From Actinomadura graeca (GTDB lineage Bacteria > Actinomycetota > Actinomycetes > Streptosporangiales > Streptosporangiaceae): a DNA stretch of 64,000 bases. The notes below the pieces were generated by a model that saw only the letters and a list, made by a program, of their open reading frames with translations, did no database searches and was not told the DNA's origin. Shown here one piece after another: positions 9,638 to 19,450 of this stretch (its first letter is position 1; each line of letters starts with the position of its first letter). A program made the translations under genes and the position numbers. The stretch is taken from contig NZ_CP059572.1 of assembly GCF_019175365.1 (NCBI RefSeq), forward strand, positions 1,860,001 through 1,924,000, written 5' to 3'.

Positions 9638-10048
9638 TCAGCCCAGTTCCGGGAAGAACAGCTTGATCTCGCGCTCGGCGGAGTAGGTGGAGTCCGAGCC
9701 GTGCACGATGTTCTCGCCGATCTCCAGCGCGAAGTCGCCGCGGATGGTGCCGGGGGTGGCGCTCACCGGGTCGGTGGCGCCGGCCAGCGCGCGGAACGCC
9801 TCGATGGCGCGCGGGCCCTCCACGACCATCGCGACGAGCGGGCCGCCGGTGATGAACTCGACCAGCTCGCCGAAGAACGGCTTGCTCGCGTGCTCCTCGT
9901 AATGCGCCTCGGCCGTCTCACGCGCCAGGGTGCGCAGTTCGAGCGCGACGAGCGTCAGGCCCTTGCGCTCGATCCGGGAGACGACCTCGCCGACGACGCC
10001 GCGGCGGACACCGTCGGGCTTGACCAGGACAAGAGTGCGCTCGGACAC
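9638..10048 (-). CDS. ndk: Nucleoside diphosphate kinase
   Basis: A 136-residue enzyme of normal family length. It opens with [12 protein letters not shown] and carries the active-site block ENIVHGSDS, with the phosphorylated histidine at H116. It transfers the gamma-phosphate from ATP to other NDPs. The GTG start at 10048 has GAGGAGA 8 nt upstream. Its place directly before mreB is the usual actinomycete order. Confidence 0.97.
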   Translation of the reverse strand: MSERTLVLVKPDGVRRGVVGEVVSRIERKGLTLVALELRTLARETAEAHYEEHASKPFFGELVEFITGGPLVAMVVEGPRAIEAFRALAGATDPVSATPGTIRGDFALEIGENIVHGSDSTYSAEREIKLFFPELG

Positions 10049-10109
10049 GGATGTTTCTCCTCAGGAAGGTCGGATCAGGTGGCGCCACCCCGTCCGGCGG
10101 GGTCCGGCC

Positions 10110-10129
10110 CGGCGTGATCCGTCACGCCG
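10110..10129 (-). terminator. Short hairpin after the MFS gene
   Basis: An 8-bp perfect stem (CGGCGTGA / TCACGCCG) with a 4-nt TCCG loop sits between the MFS stop (10157) and the ndk start (10048). It has no T-run, as is common in actinomycetes. It could stop MFS transcription before ndk. Evidence is limited to the inverted repeat and its position. Confidence 0.35.
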
Positions 10130-10156
10130 CGGCCCGCACACCACTGCGCGCGAATC

Positions 10157-11605
10157 CTACCCGCCGCCGGGGCTCGCGGACGCCTCGGCGGGCACGGTGG
10201 CGGCGCCCTTGCGCACCGTCCCGGCGGCGGCGCGCGCGCTGGCCGCCGCCAGGAGCACCGCGCACGCCGCCGCGACGAGGAGCCAGGCGTGGTACCCGCC
10301 GGTCAGCGCGTCCACCTGTCCCGCCTCCGTGACCGGGCGCTCGCGCAGCAGCCACGACGACTGGAGCGACAGGACGAGGAGCTGCCCGGTGAGGACGGCG
10401 GGGAAGCACAGCGCCAGCCCGAACAGCGCCGCGCCGGCACCCGCGTCCCGCAGCGACGCGGCCAGCGCGAGCCCGGCGCCGGTGCCGAGCGGGACCAGCG
10501 GGGCGAGCAGCCCGGCGCCCGAGGGCGGGGCGGCGAGGCCGAGCGGGAGCGCGGCGAGCATCAGCCCGTGCCCGGTGAGGACGGCCCGCCTGGGCTCGCC
10601 GCGGGTGGAGGCGAGGGCCCCGGCCAGCGCGGCGGCACCGGCGAGGGCGAAGGGCGCGGGCGGGACGCCGGCCGCGTCGCCGCGGGCGTGGGCGGCCACC
10701 GCCGACAGCCCGGCCAGCGGCGCCGCGACCGGGTAGGTGAGCAGCCCGGTCGTGACCATGACGACCGCGCATCCGAACGGGCTGCCCGCGGTCGCGTCCC
10801 GGCTGCCGGTGAGGGCGAGGGCGAGGAGGGCGGGCAGCGCGAGGGCCGCCACCGCGAGCCGCGCGCCCGGCGACCAGCCGTCCGCGGCGACGACGGTGAG
10901 GAAGGCGAACCCGCCCGCGGGGACCAGCGGCAGGACGAGCCGGCCGCGCTCGGCGCGCCGCGGCGCGGGCAGCGCCCGCCGCCTCCGGTCCCGCATGAGG
11001 GGGAACAGCAGCGCCGCGATGAGGGCGGCCAGGGCGGGCCACGGGAACGGCGCGAGGGCGAGGTGCCAGTCGGGCGCGGCCGCCGCGGACGGCGGCGGGA
11101 CCACGTGCAGCGCCAGCGGCATCGCGGTCAGCAGCGCCGCGGCGAGGCCGCCGGCCCACAGCGCCGCGGCCGGGCGGCTCCGCCGTTCCCAGACCAGGAC
11201 GAGCGAGGCGGGCAGGGCGATGCCGGCGCCCGCGCCCTGTGCCGCGCGGACGATCCCCACCTGCGGCACCGAGCCCGCGAACCGGGCGGCGCCGAGCCCG
11301 GCCAGCAGGACGAGCAGGCCGCCGGCCAGCACCGCCCAGGCGGGGAGGCGGCGGGTGGCGACGGCGGCGAGCGGGATCGTGAGCAGCAGCGCGGGCAGGG
11401 ACAGGCCGGTGGCGCGCAGCAGCCCGGCGGCCTGGCCGTTGCTGAGGCCGAGCGCGTCCACCGCGGCGGGGATCACGTTCGCGGTGGTGTCGGGGACGGC
11501 GAGGACCGCGGCGGGCAGCGCGGTCGCCGCCGCCAGCAGCGTGCCCGCCGTCGCGAGCCTGGTGCGCGGGCGTTCGTACGGGCGTTCGTGCGCGTGCATG
11601 TTCAC
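10157..11605 (-). CDS. MFS transporter
   Basis: A 482-residue, very hydrophobic protein with about 12-14 transmembrane segments. It has a family-typical start (VPDTTANVIPAAVDALGLSNGQAAGLLRATGLSLPALLL) and a central basic loop (RDRRRRALPAPRRAERGR). It resembles DHA2-type drug exporters but has no diagnostic substrate motif. The GTG start at 11605 has GAAGGAG 6 nt upstream; a second possible start (ATG at 11599) is 6 nt later. It is transcribed separately from folC/DUF4233 and is not part of the usual ndk-DUF4233-folC order, so it is probably an insertion into that conserved block. Confidence 0.8.
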   Translation of the reverse strand: MNMHAHERPYERPRTRLATAGTLLAAATALPAAVLAVPDTTANVIPAAVDALGLSNGQAAGLLRATGLSLPALLLTIPLAAVATRRLPAWAVLAGGLLVLLAGLGAARFAGSVPQVGIVRAAQGAGAGIALPASLVLVWERRSRPAAALWAGGLAAALLTAMPLALHVVPPPSAAAAPDWHLALAPFPWPALAALIAALLFPLMRDRRRRALPAPRRAERGRLVLPLVPAGGFAFLTVVAADGWSPGARLAVAALALPALLALALTGSRDATAGSPFGCAVVMVTTGLLTYPVAAPLAGLSAVAAHARGDAAGVPPAPFALAGAAALAGALASTRGEPRRAVLTGHGLMLAALPLGLAAPPSGAGLLAPLVPLGTGAGLALAASLRDAGAGAALFGLALCFPAVLTGQLLVLSLQSSWLLRERPVTEAGQVDALTGGYHAWLLVAAACAVLLAAASARAAAGTVRKGAATVPAEASASPGGG

Positions 11606-11742
11606 GGCCGGCTCCTTCGGAGGTCGCCGCCGGCCGTGCCCAGCATTTCCTAGAATAAGAAATGTCGGATTTTCCAGAAATGGCACTGAAGGACCGGGCA
11701 GGCGGGAATCGGCTCCGGTCATCCGGTGCCGTCCCCGCGAAT
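11606..11742 (-). promoter_or_regulatory. MFS promoter region with inverted repeats
   Basis: This AT-richer gap contains CATTTC (11644-11649) facing GAAATG (11659-11664), then TTTTCCAGAAAT just upstream. On the minus strand TATTCT (11652-11657) is a fair -10, with TTTCTG 17 bp upstream as a weak -35. The repeats overlap the putative -10, so they could be a repressor site. The regulator is not identified. Confidence 0.35.
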
Positions 11743-12099
11743 TTAGCGCGCCGCGATGGAATCCGCCTTGCGTCCCATCCATATTCCCGTTGCCCAAAGC
11801 GCCCCGAACAACGCACCGAGGAAGAACATGGTCGGCACCATGACCCCGGTCGCGATGATCAGAACCTGGAGCACCGAGCCCGCCGGCACCGCCCACGGGA
11901 ACCGCAGCAGCCCGGTCATCAGCACGCAGACCACCGCGAGCCCCCCGCACACGAGCCCGGCGGTGCCGCCGTCCACGTCCAGGACGGTCACCGCCACCGG
12001 GATGGCGAGGGCGATCACGATCGCCTCGCAGGCCAGCACGGCGGCGAGCAGGCGGCGGGCGGGGTTCGGGGCCGCGCCCCGCGGCCGGCCGGCCCTCAC
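11743..12099 (-). CDS. DUF4233 family membrane protein
   Basis: A 118-residue protein with a basic N-terminus (RAGRPRGAAPNPARR) and four hydrophobic helices, ending in ALWATGIWMGRKADSIAAR. It matches the small DUF4233 membrane proteins encoded directly after folC in many actinobacteria. Its GTG start overlaps the folC stop (GTGA), so the two are translationally coupled. The function is unknown. Confidence 0.85.
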   Translation of the reverse strand: MRAGRPRGAAPNPARRLLAAVLACEAIVIALAIPVAVTVLDVDGGTAGLVCGGLAVVCVLMTGLLRFPWAVPAGSVLQVLIIATGVMVPTMFFLGALFGALWATGIWMGRKADSIAAR

Positions 12100-13517
12100 C
12101 GGCCCTCCTCGACGCGCAGCAGCGTCCGGGCGTCCCCGACGGTGACGACCGAGCCGGTGATCAGGACGCCGGCACCCTGGTACTCGCCGGTCTCCTCGGC
12201 CAGCCCGATCGCCCGGTCGATGGCATCGTCCAGCCGTTCCGCGACGTGGACGCGGTCGGGCCCGAGGATCCCCTCGGCGATCTCGGCCAGTTCCCCGGGC
12301 GGCATCGAGCGCGGCGACGAACTGCGCGTCACCACCAGCTCGGCGAGGACGGGCTCGAGCTGGTCGAGGATGCCCGCGAGGTCCTTGTCCGCCGCGGCGG
12401 CGAGCACGCCGACCAGGCGGGTGAAGCCGAAGGACTCGGTGATCGTGGCGACGCTCGCGGCCATCCCGGCGGGGTTGTGCGCGGCGTCCAGCAGGACGGT
12501 CGGGCCGGTCCGGACGACCTCCAGCCGTCCCGGCGACGCCGACTTGGCGAACCCGCTGCGGACCAGCGCCGGATCGAGCTGCCCCTCCTCGCCCCCGGTG
12601 TAGGGCTCGCCCGGCGCGATGCGCGTCGCGGCCTCCAGGTTGGCCTCCCCCCTGGTCGGCGCGCCACCGGCGAACGCCTCCACCGCGGCCAGCGCGGTCG
12701 CGGCGTTGCCCGCCTGGTGCTCCCCGAACAGCGGGAGGAAGACCTCGTCGTAGACACCGTGCAGGCCCTGGAGGCGGAGCTGCTGCCCGCCCACCGCGAC
12801 GTCCCGGGAGAGCACGCCGAACTCGATGCCCTCGCGGGCCGCGGCCGCGCCGGTCTCCGCGATCCGGCGCAGCAGGACCTCGGCGGCCTCGACCGGCTGC
12901 TGGGCCAGCACCGCGACCGCCCCCGGCTTGATGATCCCGGCCTTCTCCGCCGCGATCTCCTCGATGGTCTCACCGAGGTAGCGGGTGTGGTCCAGGCCGA
13001 TGGGGGTGATCACGGCGACCGTCCCGTCGGCGACGTTCGTGGCGTCCCAGACCCCGCCCATGCCCGCCTCCACGACCGCCACGTCGACCGGCGCGTCCGC
13101 GAACGCCGCGTACGCCATCGCCGTGAGGACCTCGAAGAACGACAGCCGCGCCGGATGCTTGCCGTCGATGAGCCGGACGTAGGGCAGCACGTCCTGGAAC
13201 GCCTCGGCGAACCGCTCCTCGCTGATCGGCTCCCCGTCGATCGCGATCCGCTCTCGCAGGGTCGTCATCTCGGGGCTGGTGTACAGCCCGGTCCGCAGCC
13301 CCCGCTCGCGCAGCAGCGACTCGATGAGCCGCGCGGTGCTGGACTTGCCGTTCGTCCCGGCCACGTGGATGACGGGGTAGGCGCGGTGGGGGTCCCCCAG
13401 GACGTCGACCAGGTCGCGGACGCGGTCGAGCGTGGGGTCGATCTCCCACTCGACGCCGCGGCTCATGATCGCGCCGACGGCGCCCCGGTAGTCGAGCGGC
13501 TCGGTTGGCTGGCTCAC
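12096..13517 (-). CDS. folC: Bifunctional folylpolyglutamate synthase/dihydrofolate synthase
   Basis: A 473-residue Mur-ligase-fold enzyme. The P-loop is HVAGTNGKSST, followed by VEAGMGGVWDATNVA, the conserved PIGLDH segment and AAEKAGIIKPG with the lysine expected to be carbamylated. It adds glutamate to dihydropteroate and to folates, using ATP. The GTG at 13517 has GGAG 6 nt upstream; an ATG in the same stretch is out of frame. In relatives valS lies just upstream, but here two extra genes separate them. Confidence 0.93.
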   Translation of the reverse strand: MSQPTEPLDYRGAVGAIMSRGVEWEIDPTLDRVRDLVDVLGDPHRAYPVIHVAGTNGKSSTARLIESLLRERGLRTGLYTSPEMTTLRERIAIDGEPISEERFAEAFQDVLPYVRLIDGKHPARLSFFEVLTAMAYAAFADAPVDVAVVEAGMGGVWDATNVADGTVAVITPIGLDHTRYLGETIEEIAAEKAGIIKPGAVAVLAQQPVEAAEVLLRRIAETGAAAAREGIEFGVLSRDVAVGGQQLRLQGLHGVYDEVFLPLFGEHQAGNAATALAAVEAFAGGAPTRGEANLEAATRIAPGEPYTGGEEGQLDPALVRSGFAKSASPGRLEVVRTGPTVLLDAAHNPAGMAASVATITESFGFTRLVGVLAAAADKDLAGILDQLEPVLAELVVTRSSSPRSMPPGELAEIAEGILGPDRVHVAERLDDAIDRAIGLAEETGEYQGAGVLITGSVVTVGDARTLLRVEEGR

Positions 13518-13599
13518 GATGCTCCATGACTGCGGAAAGTGACCCTCAGAGCCTACTCGGCACCGCCCGGAGCGCCGCCCCGGGCCGCGCTCTGAAAGC

Positions 13600-14865
13600 A
13601 TGGCCGACGTGAGCGCCGACCGGCCAGCCGATGACATGCCCGTCCTGCGAAGTGTGTTCTTCCGGGAGTCGGCGGCGCGTTCCCCCGGGGAACGGCGCAG
13701 CCTTTCGCGCGCACGCGCGCTGGCGGAGGCGCTGGACGTCCTTTCCGTCGGCGTTCCCGTTCTCACCGTCGTGGGCTCGAAAGGAAAGGGCACCGCCGCC
13801 ACTTACGCGTCGGCTTTCCTGGCCGCGGCGGGAATGCGGGTGTGCACGGTCAACAGCCCCGGACTCCGCGACGCGAGGGACCGGATCAGGATCGACGGAA
13901 GGTCGGTGTCGGAGGGGGAACTCGCGTCCCTGGGCGAGCGGCTCGAAGAACGCATCGACGTCCTGCCGCCCTCGCCCGGCTTCCTGTCCCCGACCGGCCT
14001 GTTCACGCTCGCGGGCGTCCTGCACGCGCGGGACGTGGGCGTGGACGCCCTCGTCCTGGAGGCGGGCGTGGGAGGGCGCTCGGACGAGGTGAGCCTCTTC
14101 CCACCCGATGTCGTCGCGCTCACCCCCGTGTTCCTTGAGCACGCCGGCGTGCTGGGCGACACCGCCGCGGAGATTGCGCTGGAGAAGATCGGCGTGGCCG
14201 CCCCCGGGACGCGGGCGGCGCTGTCGGCGCCGCAGTCCCCCGAGGTGACCGACGCCCTGGGCGGGCGGGTCGAGTACGTGGCGCCCGGGGACGCCGGGCT
14301 GCCCGCCGCGCTGCTGCCGGACGGGCTGGGCCGGATGAACGCCGAGCTGGGCGTCGCCGCGGCGCGCCGCCTGCCGGGGATCGCCGAGCCCCCGCCCGGG
14401 CGGGCGGAGGCGGTGCTGTCGTCGGTGGTGCTGCCGGGACGGCTGTCCTGGCACCGGGTCCCGGGCTCGGCGACCACCGTGCTGATCGACTCCGCCATCG
14501 ACCGGACGGGGGTCGCCGCCGCCCTCGCCGCCGCCCGCGGCCGCTGGGGGACGGTCGACCACGTCGTCGTCAGCCTGCCCGACCACAAGGACCTGGACGG
14601 GGCGATCGCCGAGCTGGACGACCTGCCCGTGACGTTCGTGCGGCTCCCGCTCAGGCACCTGCGCTTCACCCGGCCCCTGCCGCCCGCGTGGGACGTCGTG
14701 GACGCCGCGGCGGTGACGCCCGAGTCGCTCGCCACCCTCGGGCACCGCGTCCTCGTCCTCGGGACGGTCTACTTCACCGGCCTGGTCCTCGGCGTGGTGG
14801 GCGCGCCGACCCGGCGGCTGTTCAACGCCGCGGCCCCTCCACGTCCCGGCGGATGCCGCGCATGA
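13600..14865 (+). CDS. FolC-like Mur ligase paralogue
   Basis: A 421-residue protein divergent from folC with an 82-bp shared upstream region. It has a P-loop (GSKGKGT, 59-65) and the block LEAGVGGRSDEVSLF, parallel to VEAGMGGVWDATNVA in FolC. It keeps the LEKIGV lysine, but the FolC PIGLDH is replaced by PVFLEH. The C-terminal domain contains VLIDSAIDR and VVVSLPDHKDLDGA. It is therefore a diverged member of the folylpolyglutamate synthase/Mur ligase family. It may ligate an amino acid to a folate-like or other carboxylate substrate, but the substrate is unknown. The ATG at 13600 lacks a good ribosome binding site. The 3' end overlaps the opposing gene by 44 bp. Confidence 0.75.
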   Translation: MADVSADRPADDMPVLRSVFFRESAARSPGERRSLSRARALAEALDVLSVGVPVLTVVGSKGKGTAATYASAFLAAAGMRVCTVNSPGLRDARDRIRIDGRSVSEGELASLGERLEERIDVLPPSPGFLSPTGLFTLAGVLHARDVGVDALVLEAGVGGRSDEVSLFPPDVVALTPVFLEHAGVLGDTAAEIALEKIGVAAPGTRAALSAPQSPEVTDALGGRVEYVAPGDAGLPAALLPDGLGRMNAELGVAAARRLPGIAEPPPGRAEAVLSSVVLPGRLSWHRVPGSATTVLIDSAIDRTGVAAALAAARGRWGTVDHVVVSLPDHKDLDGAIAELDDLPVTFVRLPLRHLRFTRPLPPAWDVVDAAAVTPESLATLGHRVLVLGTVYFTGLVLGVVGAPTRRLFNAAAPPRPGGCRA

Positions 14866-15772
14866 GCTCGGCCATCGCCGGGAGCCGCCAGGCCGGGGCG
14901 GGGACGTTCGAGGCGACGACGCCGTAGGAGTCCTCCGTCGCCCAGGCGCAGTACAGGTGGATTTCGGCGAGCACCGCGAACGAGCCGCACAGGGCCCGCC
15001 CGCCCCCCTTGCCCGCGGCGGTGCCCTGCACGGCGATGAACGTCGTGGGGCGGATCTTGCGCAGGAAGGCCGCCGTGTCGCCGACCGGTCCCGTCCCGCC
15101 CATGAACAGCACGTTCAGCGGGCCTTTCGGTTCCTCCGCGTAGACGCCCTCGCCGCCCACCGGCACGCCGCCCGCCCGGACCGGCGCGGCGACGAACGGG
15201 TACGCCGCGCTCGCCGGGACCGCCGCGGCGGGCTCCTTGCGCAGGCCGCCCGCGACCGCCACCGCCGTGATCCGCTTCTTGGACGCGGGGACCGCGGCGG
15301 TGCGGGCGTTCTCGCCGTTGACCTGCCGGAGCACCAGCACGCCCGCCAGCGCCACGACCAGGACGGCGGCGGCGCCCGCGCCCAGCAGCGGCGCGGACAG
15401 CCGTTTGCGCCCCCCGGCGGCGGCCGGCGCGGCGGGCTCGGGCAGGGCGGCCGCCGGGAGCGGGCCCGTCCCGTGCGGCAGGACGTGCGGCCCGGTCCCG
15501 TTCGCCGGGCCGGGCAGCACGTGCGGGCCCGTCCCGCCCGCGACGATCTGGGGGCCCGTGCCGTCCCCGGTCCCGGGCGACCACCACGGCTGCGACGCGC
15601 CCCAGGGCGGCAGCTCGGTCCGCGGGTCCTGCTGGAACCGGTCGGCGGGCTCCGGCGGCCCGGCCCCGTCCTGCTGCTCCGGCGGGACGGCGTCCTCGAC
15701 GGCCCGCGGCACGGTCAGGTCGTCGCCGGACACGGAGTCCGGCGCGTCGGACCGAGGAGGTGAATCGGCCAT
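14822..15772 (-). CDS. Single-pass membrane protein, unknown function (valS-flanking paralogue 1)
   Basis: A 316-residue protein. The N-terminal ~120 residues are acidic and Pro/Gly-rich, with four GTGP(H/Q/L) repeats. A basic KR patch precedes one transmembrane helix (about 128-150), and a ~160-residue extracytoplasmic domain follows. That domain holds VLFMGGTGPVGD, two cysteines (ALCGSF and LYCAWATED) and an ending MRGIRRDVEG. The same features recur in the protein at 18603-19328, on the other side of valS. The start has CAGGAG 5 nt upstream. It lies 60 bp after valS and is probably co-transcribed. No known enzyme motif was seen. Confidence 0.7.
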   Translation of the reverse strand: MADSPPRSDAPDSVSGDDLTVPRAVEDAVPPEQQDGAGPPEPADRFQQDPRTELPPWGASQPWWSPGTGDGTGPQIVAGGTGPHVLPGPANGTGPHVLPHGTGPLPAAALPEPAAPAAAGGRKRLSAPLLGAGAAAVLVVALAGVLVLRQVNGENARTAAVPASKKRITAVAVAGGLRKEPAAAVPASAAYPFVAAPVRAGGVPVGGEGVYAEEPKGPLNVLFMGGTGPVGDTAAFLRKIRPTTFIAVQGTAAGKGGGRALCGSFAVLAEIHLYCAWATEDSYGVVASNVPAPAWRLPAMAELMRGIRRDVEGPRR

Positions 15773-15832
15773 TGCACTCCTGAGGGTTCCCTTGCCGGCC
15801 GGAGCCCGCGGACGGGACGGATCGTCACCGGG

Positions 15833-18475
15833 TCAGCCCGCCGGCAGCGCCGCGAGCTGCGCCTCCAGGCGGTCGATGTCGGCCTCGGCCTGGCCCAGCC
15901 GCTCCCGGTTCTTGGCGACGACGGCCTCGGGCGCCTTGGCCATGAACGCCTCGTTGCCGAGCTTGCGCCGCGCCTGGTCGACCTCCTTGCGCGCGGCGGC
16001 GAGGTCCTTCTCCAGCCGCTTGCGCTCGGCGGCGACGTCGATGGCGCCGGCCGTGTCCAGCCGGACCGTGACGCCCTCCACCGGCAGGGACGCGGTGGCG
16101 GTGAAGCCGTCGCCGGGCGCGGTCAGCCGCAGCAGCGCGCGGACGCCCTCCTCGTGCGCCGCCAGCGGCGAGGCCCCCCACTCCAGGGCGGCGGCGACCT
16201 TCTGCCCCGGCTTGAGGCCCTGGTCGGACCGGAACCGGCGGACCTCCGTGACGAGCCGCTGCAGCGACTCCACGGCGGCCTCGGCGCCCCGGTCGGCGCG
16301 CCCCGGGTCGGCCTCGGGCCAGGGCGCCGTGACGATGGTGCGGACGGCGCCGGCGTCCCCGCCGGTGCCCGTCAGCGACGTCCACAGCTCCTCGGTGACG
16401 AACGGGACGACCGGGTGCAGCAGCCGCAGGAGATTGTCGAGGACCTCGCCGAGGACGCGGCGCGTCGCCTCCGCCCGGCCGTCCGCGAGCTGGACCTTCG
16501 CCAGCTCCACGTACCAGTCGCACACCTCGTCCCACGCGAAGTGGTAGAGCGTCTCGCACGCCTTGGCGAAGTCGTAGGACTCCAGGTGCGCGTCCACCTC
16601 GGCGATGACCGCGTGCAGGCGCGAGAGCACCCACGCGTCCACCGTGGAGAGCTCCCCGGGCACCGGGCCGCGCACGTGGGCGCCGTTGATCAGCGCGAAG
16701 CGCGTCGCGTTCCACAGCTTGTTGCAGAAGTTGCGGGACCCCTGCGCCCAGTCCTCCGCGACGGGGACGTCGCCGCCGGGGTTCGCGCCGCGCAGCAGGG
16801 TGAAGCGGGTCGCGTCGGCGCCGTAGCGGTCGATCCAGTCGAGCGGGTCGACGACGTTGCCGAACGACTTGGACATCTTCTTGCCGTGCTGGTCGCGGAC
16901 CATCCCGTGCAGCGCGATGGTCGTGAACGGCGGCACGCCGTCCATCGCGTACAGGCCGAACATCATCATCCGGGCGACCCAGAAGAACAGGATGTCGTAC
17001 CCGGTGACCAGCACCGACGTCGGGTAGAAGCGCTCCAGCTCCGGGGTCTTGTCCGGCCAGCCGAGCGTGGAGAACGGCCACAGCGCGGAGGAGAACCAGG
17101 TGTCGAGGACGTCGGTGTCCTGCGTCCACCCGGCGGGCGGCTCCTCGTCGGGGCCGGGGCAGACGACCTCGCCGTCCGGGCCGTACCAGACGGGGATGCG
17201 GTGCCCCCACCACAGCTGGCGGCTGATGCACCAGTCGTGCATGTTGTCGACCCACTCGAAGTAGCGGGCCGCCATCTCCGGCGGGTGGATCGCGACGCGC
17301 CCGTCGCGCACGGCGTCGCCCGCCGCCCGCGCCAGCGGGCCGACCTTGACGAACCACTGCAGCGACACGCGCGGCTCGACGACGGTGGCGCAGCGCTGGC
17401 AGTGGCCGACGGAGTGCTCGTACGGGCGGACCTCCTTGACGATCCGGCCCTGCTCGCGCAGCGCAGCGACCACCGCGGGCCGCGCCTCGAACCGGTCCAG
17501 GCCCTCGAAGGGGCCGTGCGCGGTGATGACGCCCCGCTCGTCCAGGACGGACAGGAACGGCAGGTCGTGGCGGCGGCCGATCTCGAAGTCGTTCGGGTCG
17601 TGCGCCGGGGTGACCTTGACCGCGCCCGTGCCGAACGCGGGGTCGACGTGCTCGTCGGCGACGACGGGGATGCGGCGGCCGGTCAGCGGGAGCTCGATGT
17701 CCCGCCCGACCAGATGCCGGTACCGCTCGTCGCCGGGGTGGACGGCGACGGCGGTGTCCCCGAGCATCGTCTCCGCCCGGGTCGTGGCGACGACGATCTC
17801 CTCCTCGCCCGAGCCGTAGCGGATGGAGACCAGCTCGCCCTCGCGGTCGGCGTGCTCGACCTCGATGTCCGACAGCGCGGTCAGGCAGCGCGGGCACCAG
17901 TTGATGATGCGCTCGGCGCGGTGGATCAGCCCGTCGTCGAACAGCCGCTTGAAGATCGTGCGGACGGCCCTGGCGCGGTGGTCGTCCATGGTGAACGCCT
18001 CGCGCGTCCAGTCGACGCCGTCGCCGAGGCGGCGCATCTGGCCGAGGATCCGGCCGCCGGACTCGCCCTTCCACTTCCAGACCCGCTCCACGAACGCCTC
18101 GCGGCCGAGGTCGTGCCGGGACAGGCCCTCCTTGGCCAGCTCCCGCTCCACCACGTTCTGCGTGGCGATGCCCGCGTGGTCCATGCCGGGCACCCACAGC
18201 GCCTCGTACCCCTGCATGCGGCGGCGCCGGACGAGCGTGTCCTGGATCGAGTGGTCCAAGGCGTGGCCCATGTGCAGCGAGCCGGTGACGTTCGGCGGCG
18301 GGATCACGATCGAGTAGGCGCGCCGCGCGGGGTCGCGTGCCGGGTCGGCGGTGAACAGCCCCGCGGATACCCAGCGCTCGTACAGCCGGCCCTCGACGTC
18401 GGCCGGTCGGTACTGGGTGGGCAGGTCGACGTCCGCGGCGGCCCCTTGGCCGCGCTCATTGCTGGGCTGTGTCAC
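15833..18475 (-). CDS. valS: Valyl-tRNA synthetase
   Basis: An 880-residue class I synthetase. The HIGH motif appears as GSLHMGHA, the KMSKS loop as [16 protein letters not shown], and the editing domain contains [18 protein letters not shown]. The C-terminal ~70 residues form the usual coiled coil ([20 protein letters not shown]). It charges tRNA-Val and edits mischarged Thr. The chosen GTG at 18475 gives VTQPSNERG; it has no clear Shine-Dalgarno, so a very short or leaderless transcript is possible. No T-box-like leader is seen upstream. Confidence 0.96.
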   Translation of the reverse strand: MTQPSNERGQGAAADVDLPTQYRPADVEGRLYERWVSAGLFTADPARDPARRAYSIVIPPPNVTGSLHMGHALDHSIQDTLVRRRRMQGYEALWVPGMDHAGIATQNVVERELAKEGLSRHDLGREAFVERVWKWKGESGGRILGQMRRLGDGVDWTREAFTMDDHRARAVRTIFKRLFDDGLIHRAERIINWCPRCLTALSDIEVEHADREGELVSIRYGSGEEEIVVATTRAETMLGDTAVAVHPGDERYRHLVGRDIELPLTGRRIPVVADEHVDPAFGTGAVKVTPAHDPNDFEIGRRHDLPFLSVLDERGVITAHGPFEGLDRFEARPAVVAALREQGRIVKEVRPYEHSVGHCQRCATVVEPRVSLQWFVKVGPLARAAGDAVRDGRVAIHPPEMAARYFEWVDNMHDWCISRQLWWGHRIPVWYGPDGEVVCPGPDEEPPAGWTQDTDVLDTWFSSALWPFSTLGWPDKTPELERFYPTSVLVTGYDILFFWVARMMMFGLYAMDGVPPFTTIALHGMVRDQHGKKMSKSFGNVVDPLDWIDRYGADATRFTLLRGANPGGDVPVAEDWAQGSRNFCNKLWNATRFALINGAHVRGPVPGELSTVDAWVLSRLHAVIAEVDAHLESYDFAKACETLYHFAWDEVCDWYVELAKVQLADGRAEATRRVLGEVLDNLLRLLHPVVPFVTEELWTSLTGTGGDAGAVRTIVTAPWPEADPGRADRGAEAAVESLQRLVTEVRRFRSDQGLKPGQKVAAALEWGASPLAAHEEGVRALLRLTAPGDGFTATASLPVEGVTVRLDTAGAIDVAAERKRLEKDLAAARKEVDQARRKLGNEAFMAKAPEAVVAKNRERLGQAEADIDRLEAQLAALPAG

Positions 18476-18602
18476 GACCGGAGATTCTACGGGGATCGGC
18501 ACGGTAGAACGCGCCGTCCGTCCCGTGCGTCCGCGAGAATCGAACGCGGGCGAGCCCCCGCCGGACCCGGTCGTCCCCCGCCCCCCACCGAAGGAGCCAG
18601 CG

Positions 18603-19328
18603 ATGAGCGGCTGGAACCCCCCGCCCCCGCAGGGCGGGCCCGTCCCGTACGGAGCGCCTGGCGCACCGCCCATGGGCCCGCCCTACCTCCCGCCGCGCCG
18701 CAGGTCACGGGCGGGCTGCGTGATCGGTGTGCTGGCCGGCGGCGTGGTCGGGGTCCTCCTGCTCTGCGCGGCGGTCTACGGCGTCTACCTGGTGCGCACC
18801 GACCACGAGCTGTCCACCCCGGCGGTGGCGGGCGGGACGACCCGCGACACCGCGGCCGAGGGCCGCATGGACGAGACGGTCAGGAAGCTGCGGTCCGTCA
18901 TCACGCGCGGGAGCGGCTACAAGATCTACGACTTCGTCAGCGCCGTGTACGGGAGCGGCGACAGCAGGTTCCTGTTCGTCGGCGGCACCGGCGAGCACGG
19001 CAACGGCGGGGTCGTCGACGCCTTCAACCTCGCGCTCCAGGAGGAGCTCAACCTCGGCCAGTCGACCGTCCGGATCACCTCGTCCACCACGAAGATCAGC
19101 GACCCGGGCGGGGACGGCATGGCCATGTGCAGCCACATCACCGCCACGTCCGCGACCGGCGGGAGCACGACCACCTCCGACGCCCAGCTGTGCGCCTGGT
19201 CGACCCGGACCACCCTCGCCGTGATCATGCCGATCCGCGGCGGCTCCCAGCGGCAGGTGCCCTCGGAGTACGAGGGCATGGGACTGCAGGACCGGATGCG
19301 CCATATCCGCGCCGACGTGGAGGACTGA
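18603..19328 (+). CDS. Single-pass membrane protein, unknown function (valS-flanking paralogue 2)
   Basis: A 241-residue protein with a Pro/Gly-rich N-terminus ([20 protein letters not shown]), a basic stop (PPRRRSRAG), one transmembrane helix (about 38-60) and an extracytoplasmic domain. Shared with the product of 14822-15772 are [12 protein letters not shown], the cysteine pair in MAMCSH and QLCAWSTRT, and the ending [11 protein letters not shown]. The ATG at 18603 has GAAGGAG 6 nt upstream. It is divergent from valS over 127 bp and precedes the two-component system at 19451-21065, so it could serve as a surface accessory to it. That last point is inference. Confidence 0.7.
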   Translation: MSGWNPPPPQGGPVPYGAPGAPPMGPPYLPPRRRSRAGCVIGVLAGGVVGVLLLCAAVYGVYLVRTDHELSTPAVAGGTTRDTAAEGRMDETVRKLRSVITRGSGYKIYDFVSAVYGSGDSRFLFVGGTGEHGNGGVVDAFNLALQEELNLGQSTVRITSSTTKISDPGGDGMAMCSHITATSATGGSTTTSDAQLCAWSTRTTLAVIMPIRGGSQRQVPSEYEGMGLQDRMRHIRADVED

Positions 19329-19450
19329 GCCCGCGGATCGTTTCCCGTCGCCGTCGGGACACAGGTCACCTGACACCGGGTCGTCCCGCCCGCAAGGCTG
19401 GGCGGCGAACGCCCATGGGGACCATGGGGTGCGAGAGAGGTGAGGACGGG

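Noticed and set aside
16154..19450. Long plus-strand frame running through valS into the kinase gene
   Set aside because: Only the part from 19451 has a real start and kinase motifs; the upstream part is antisense to valS.
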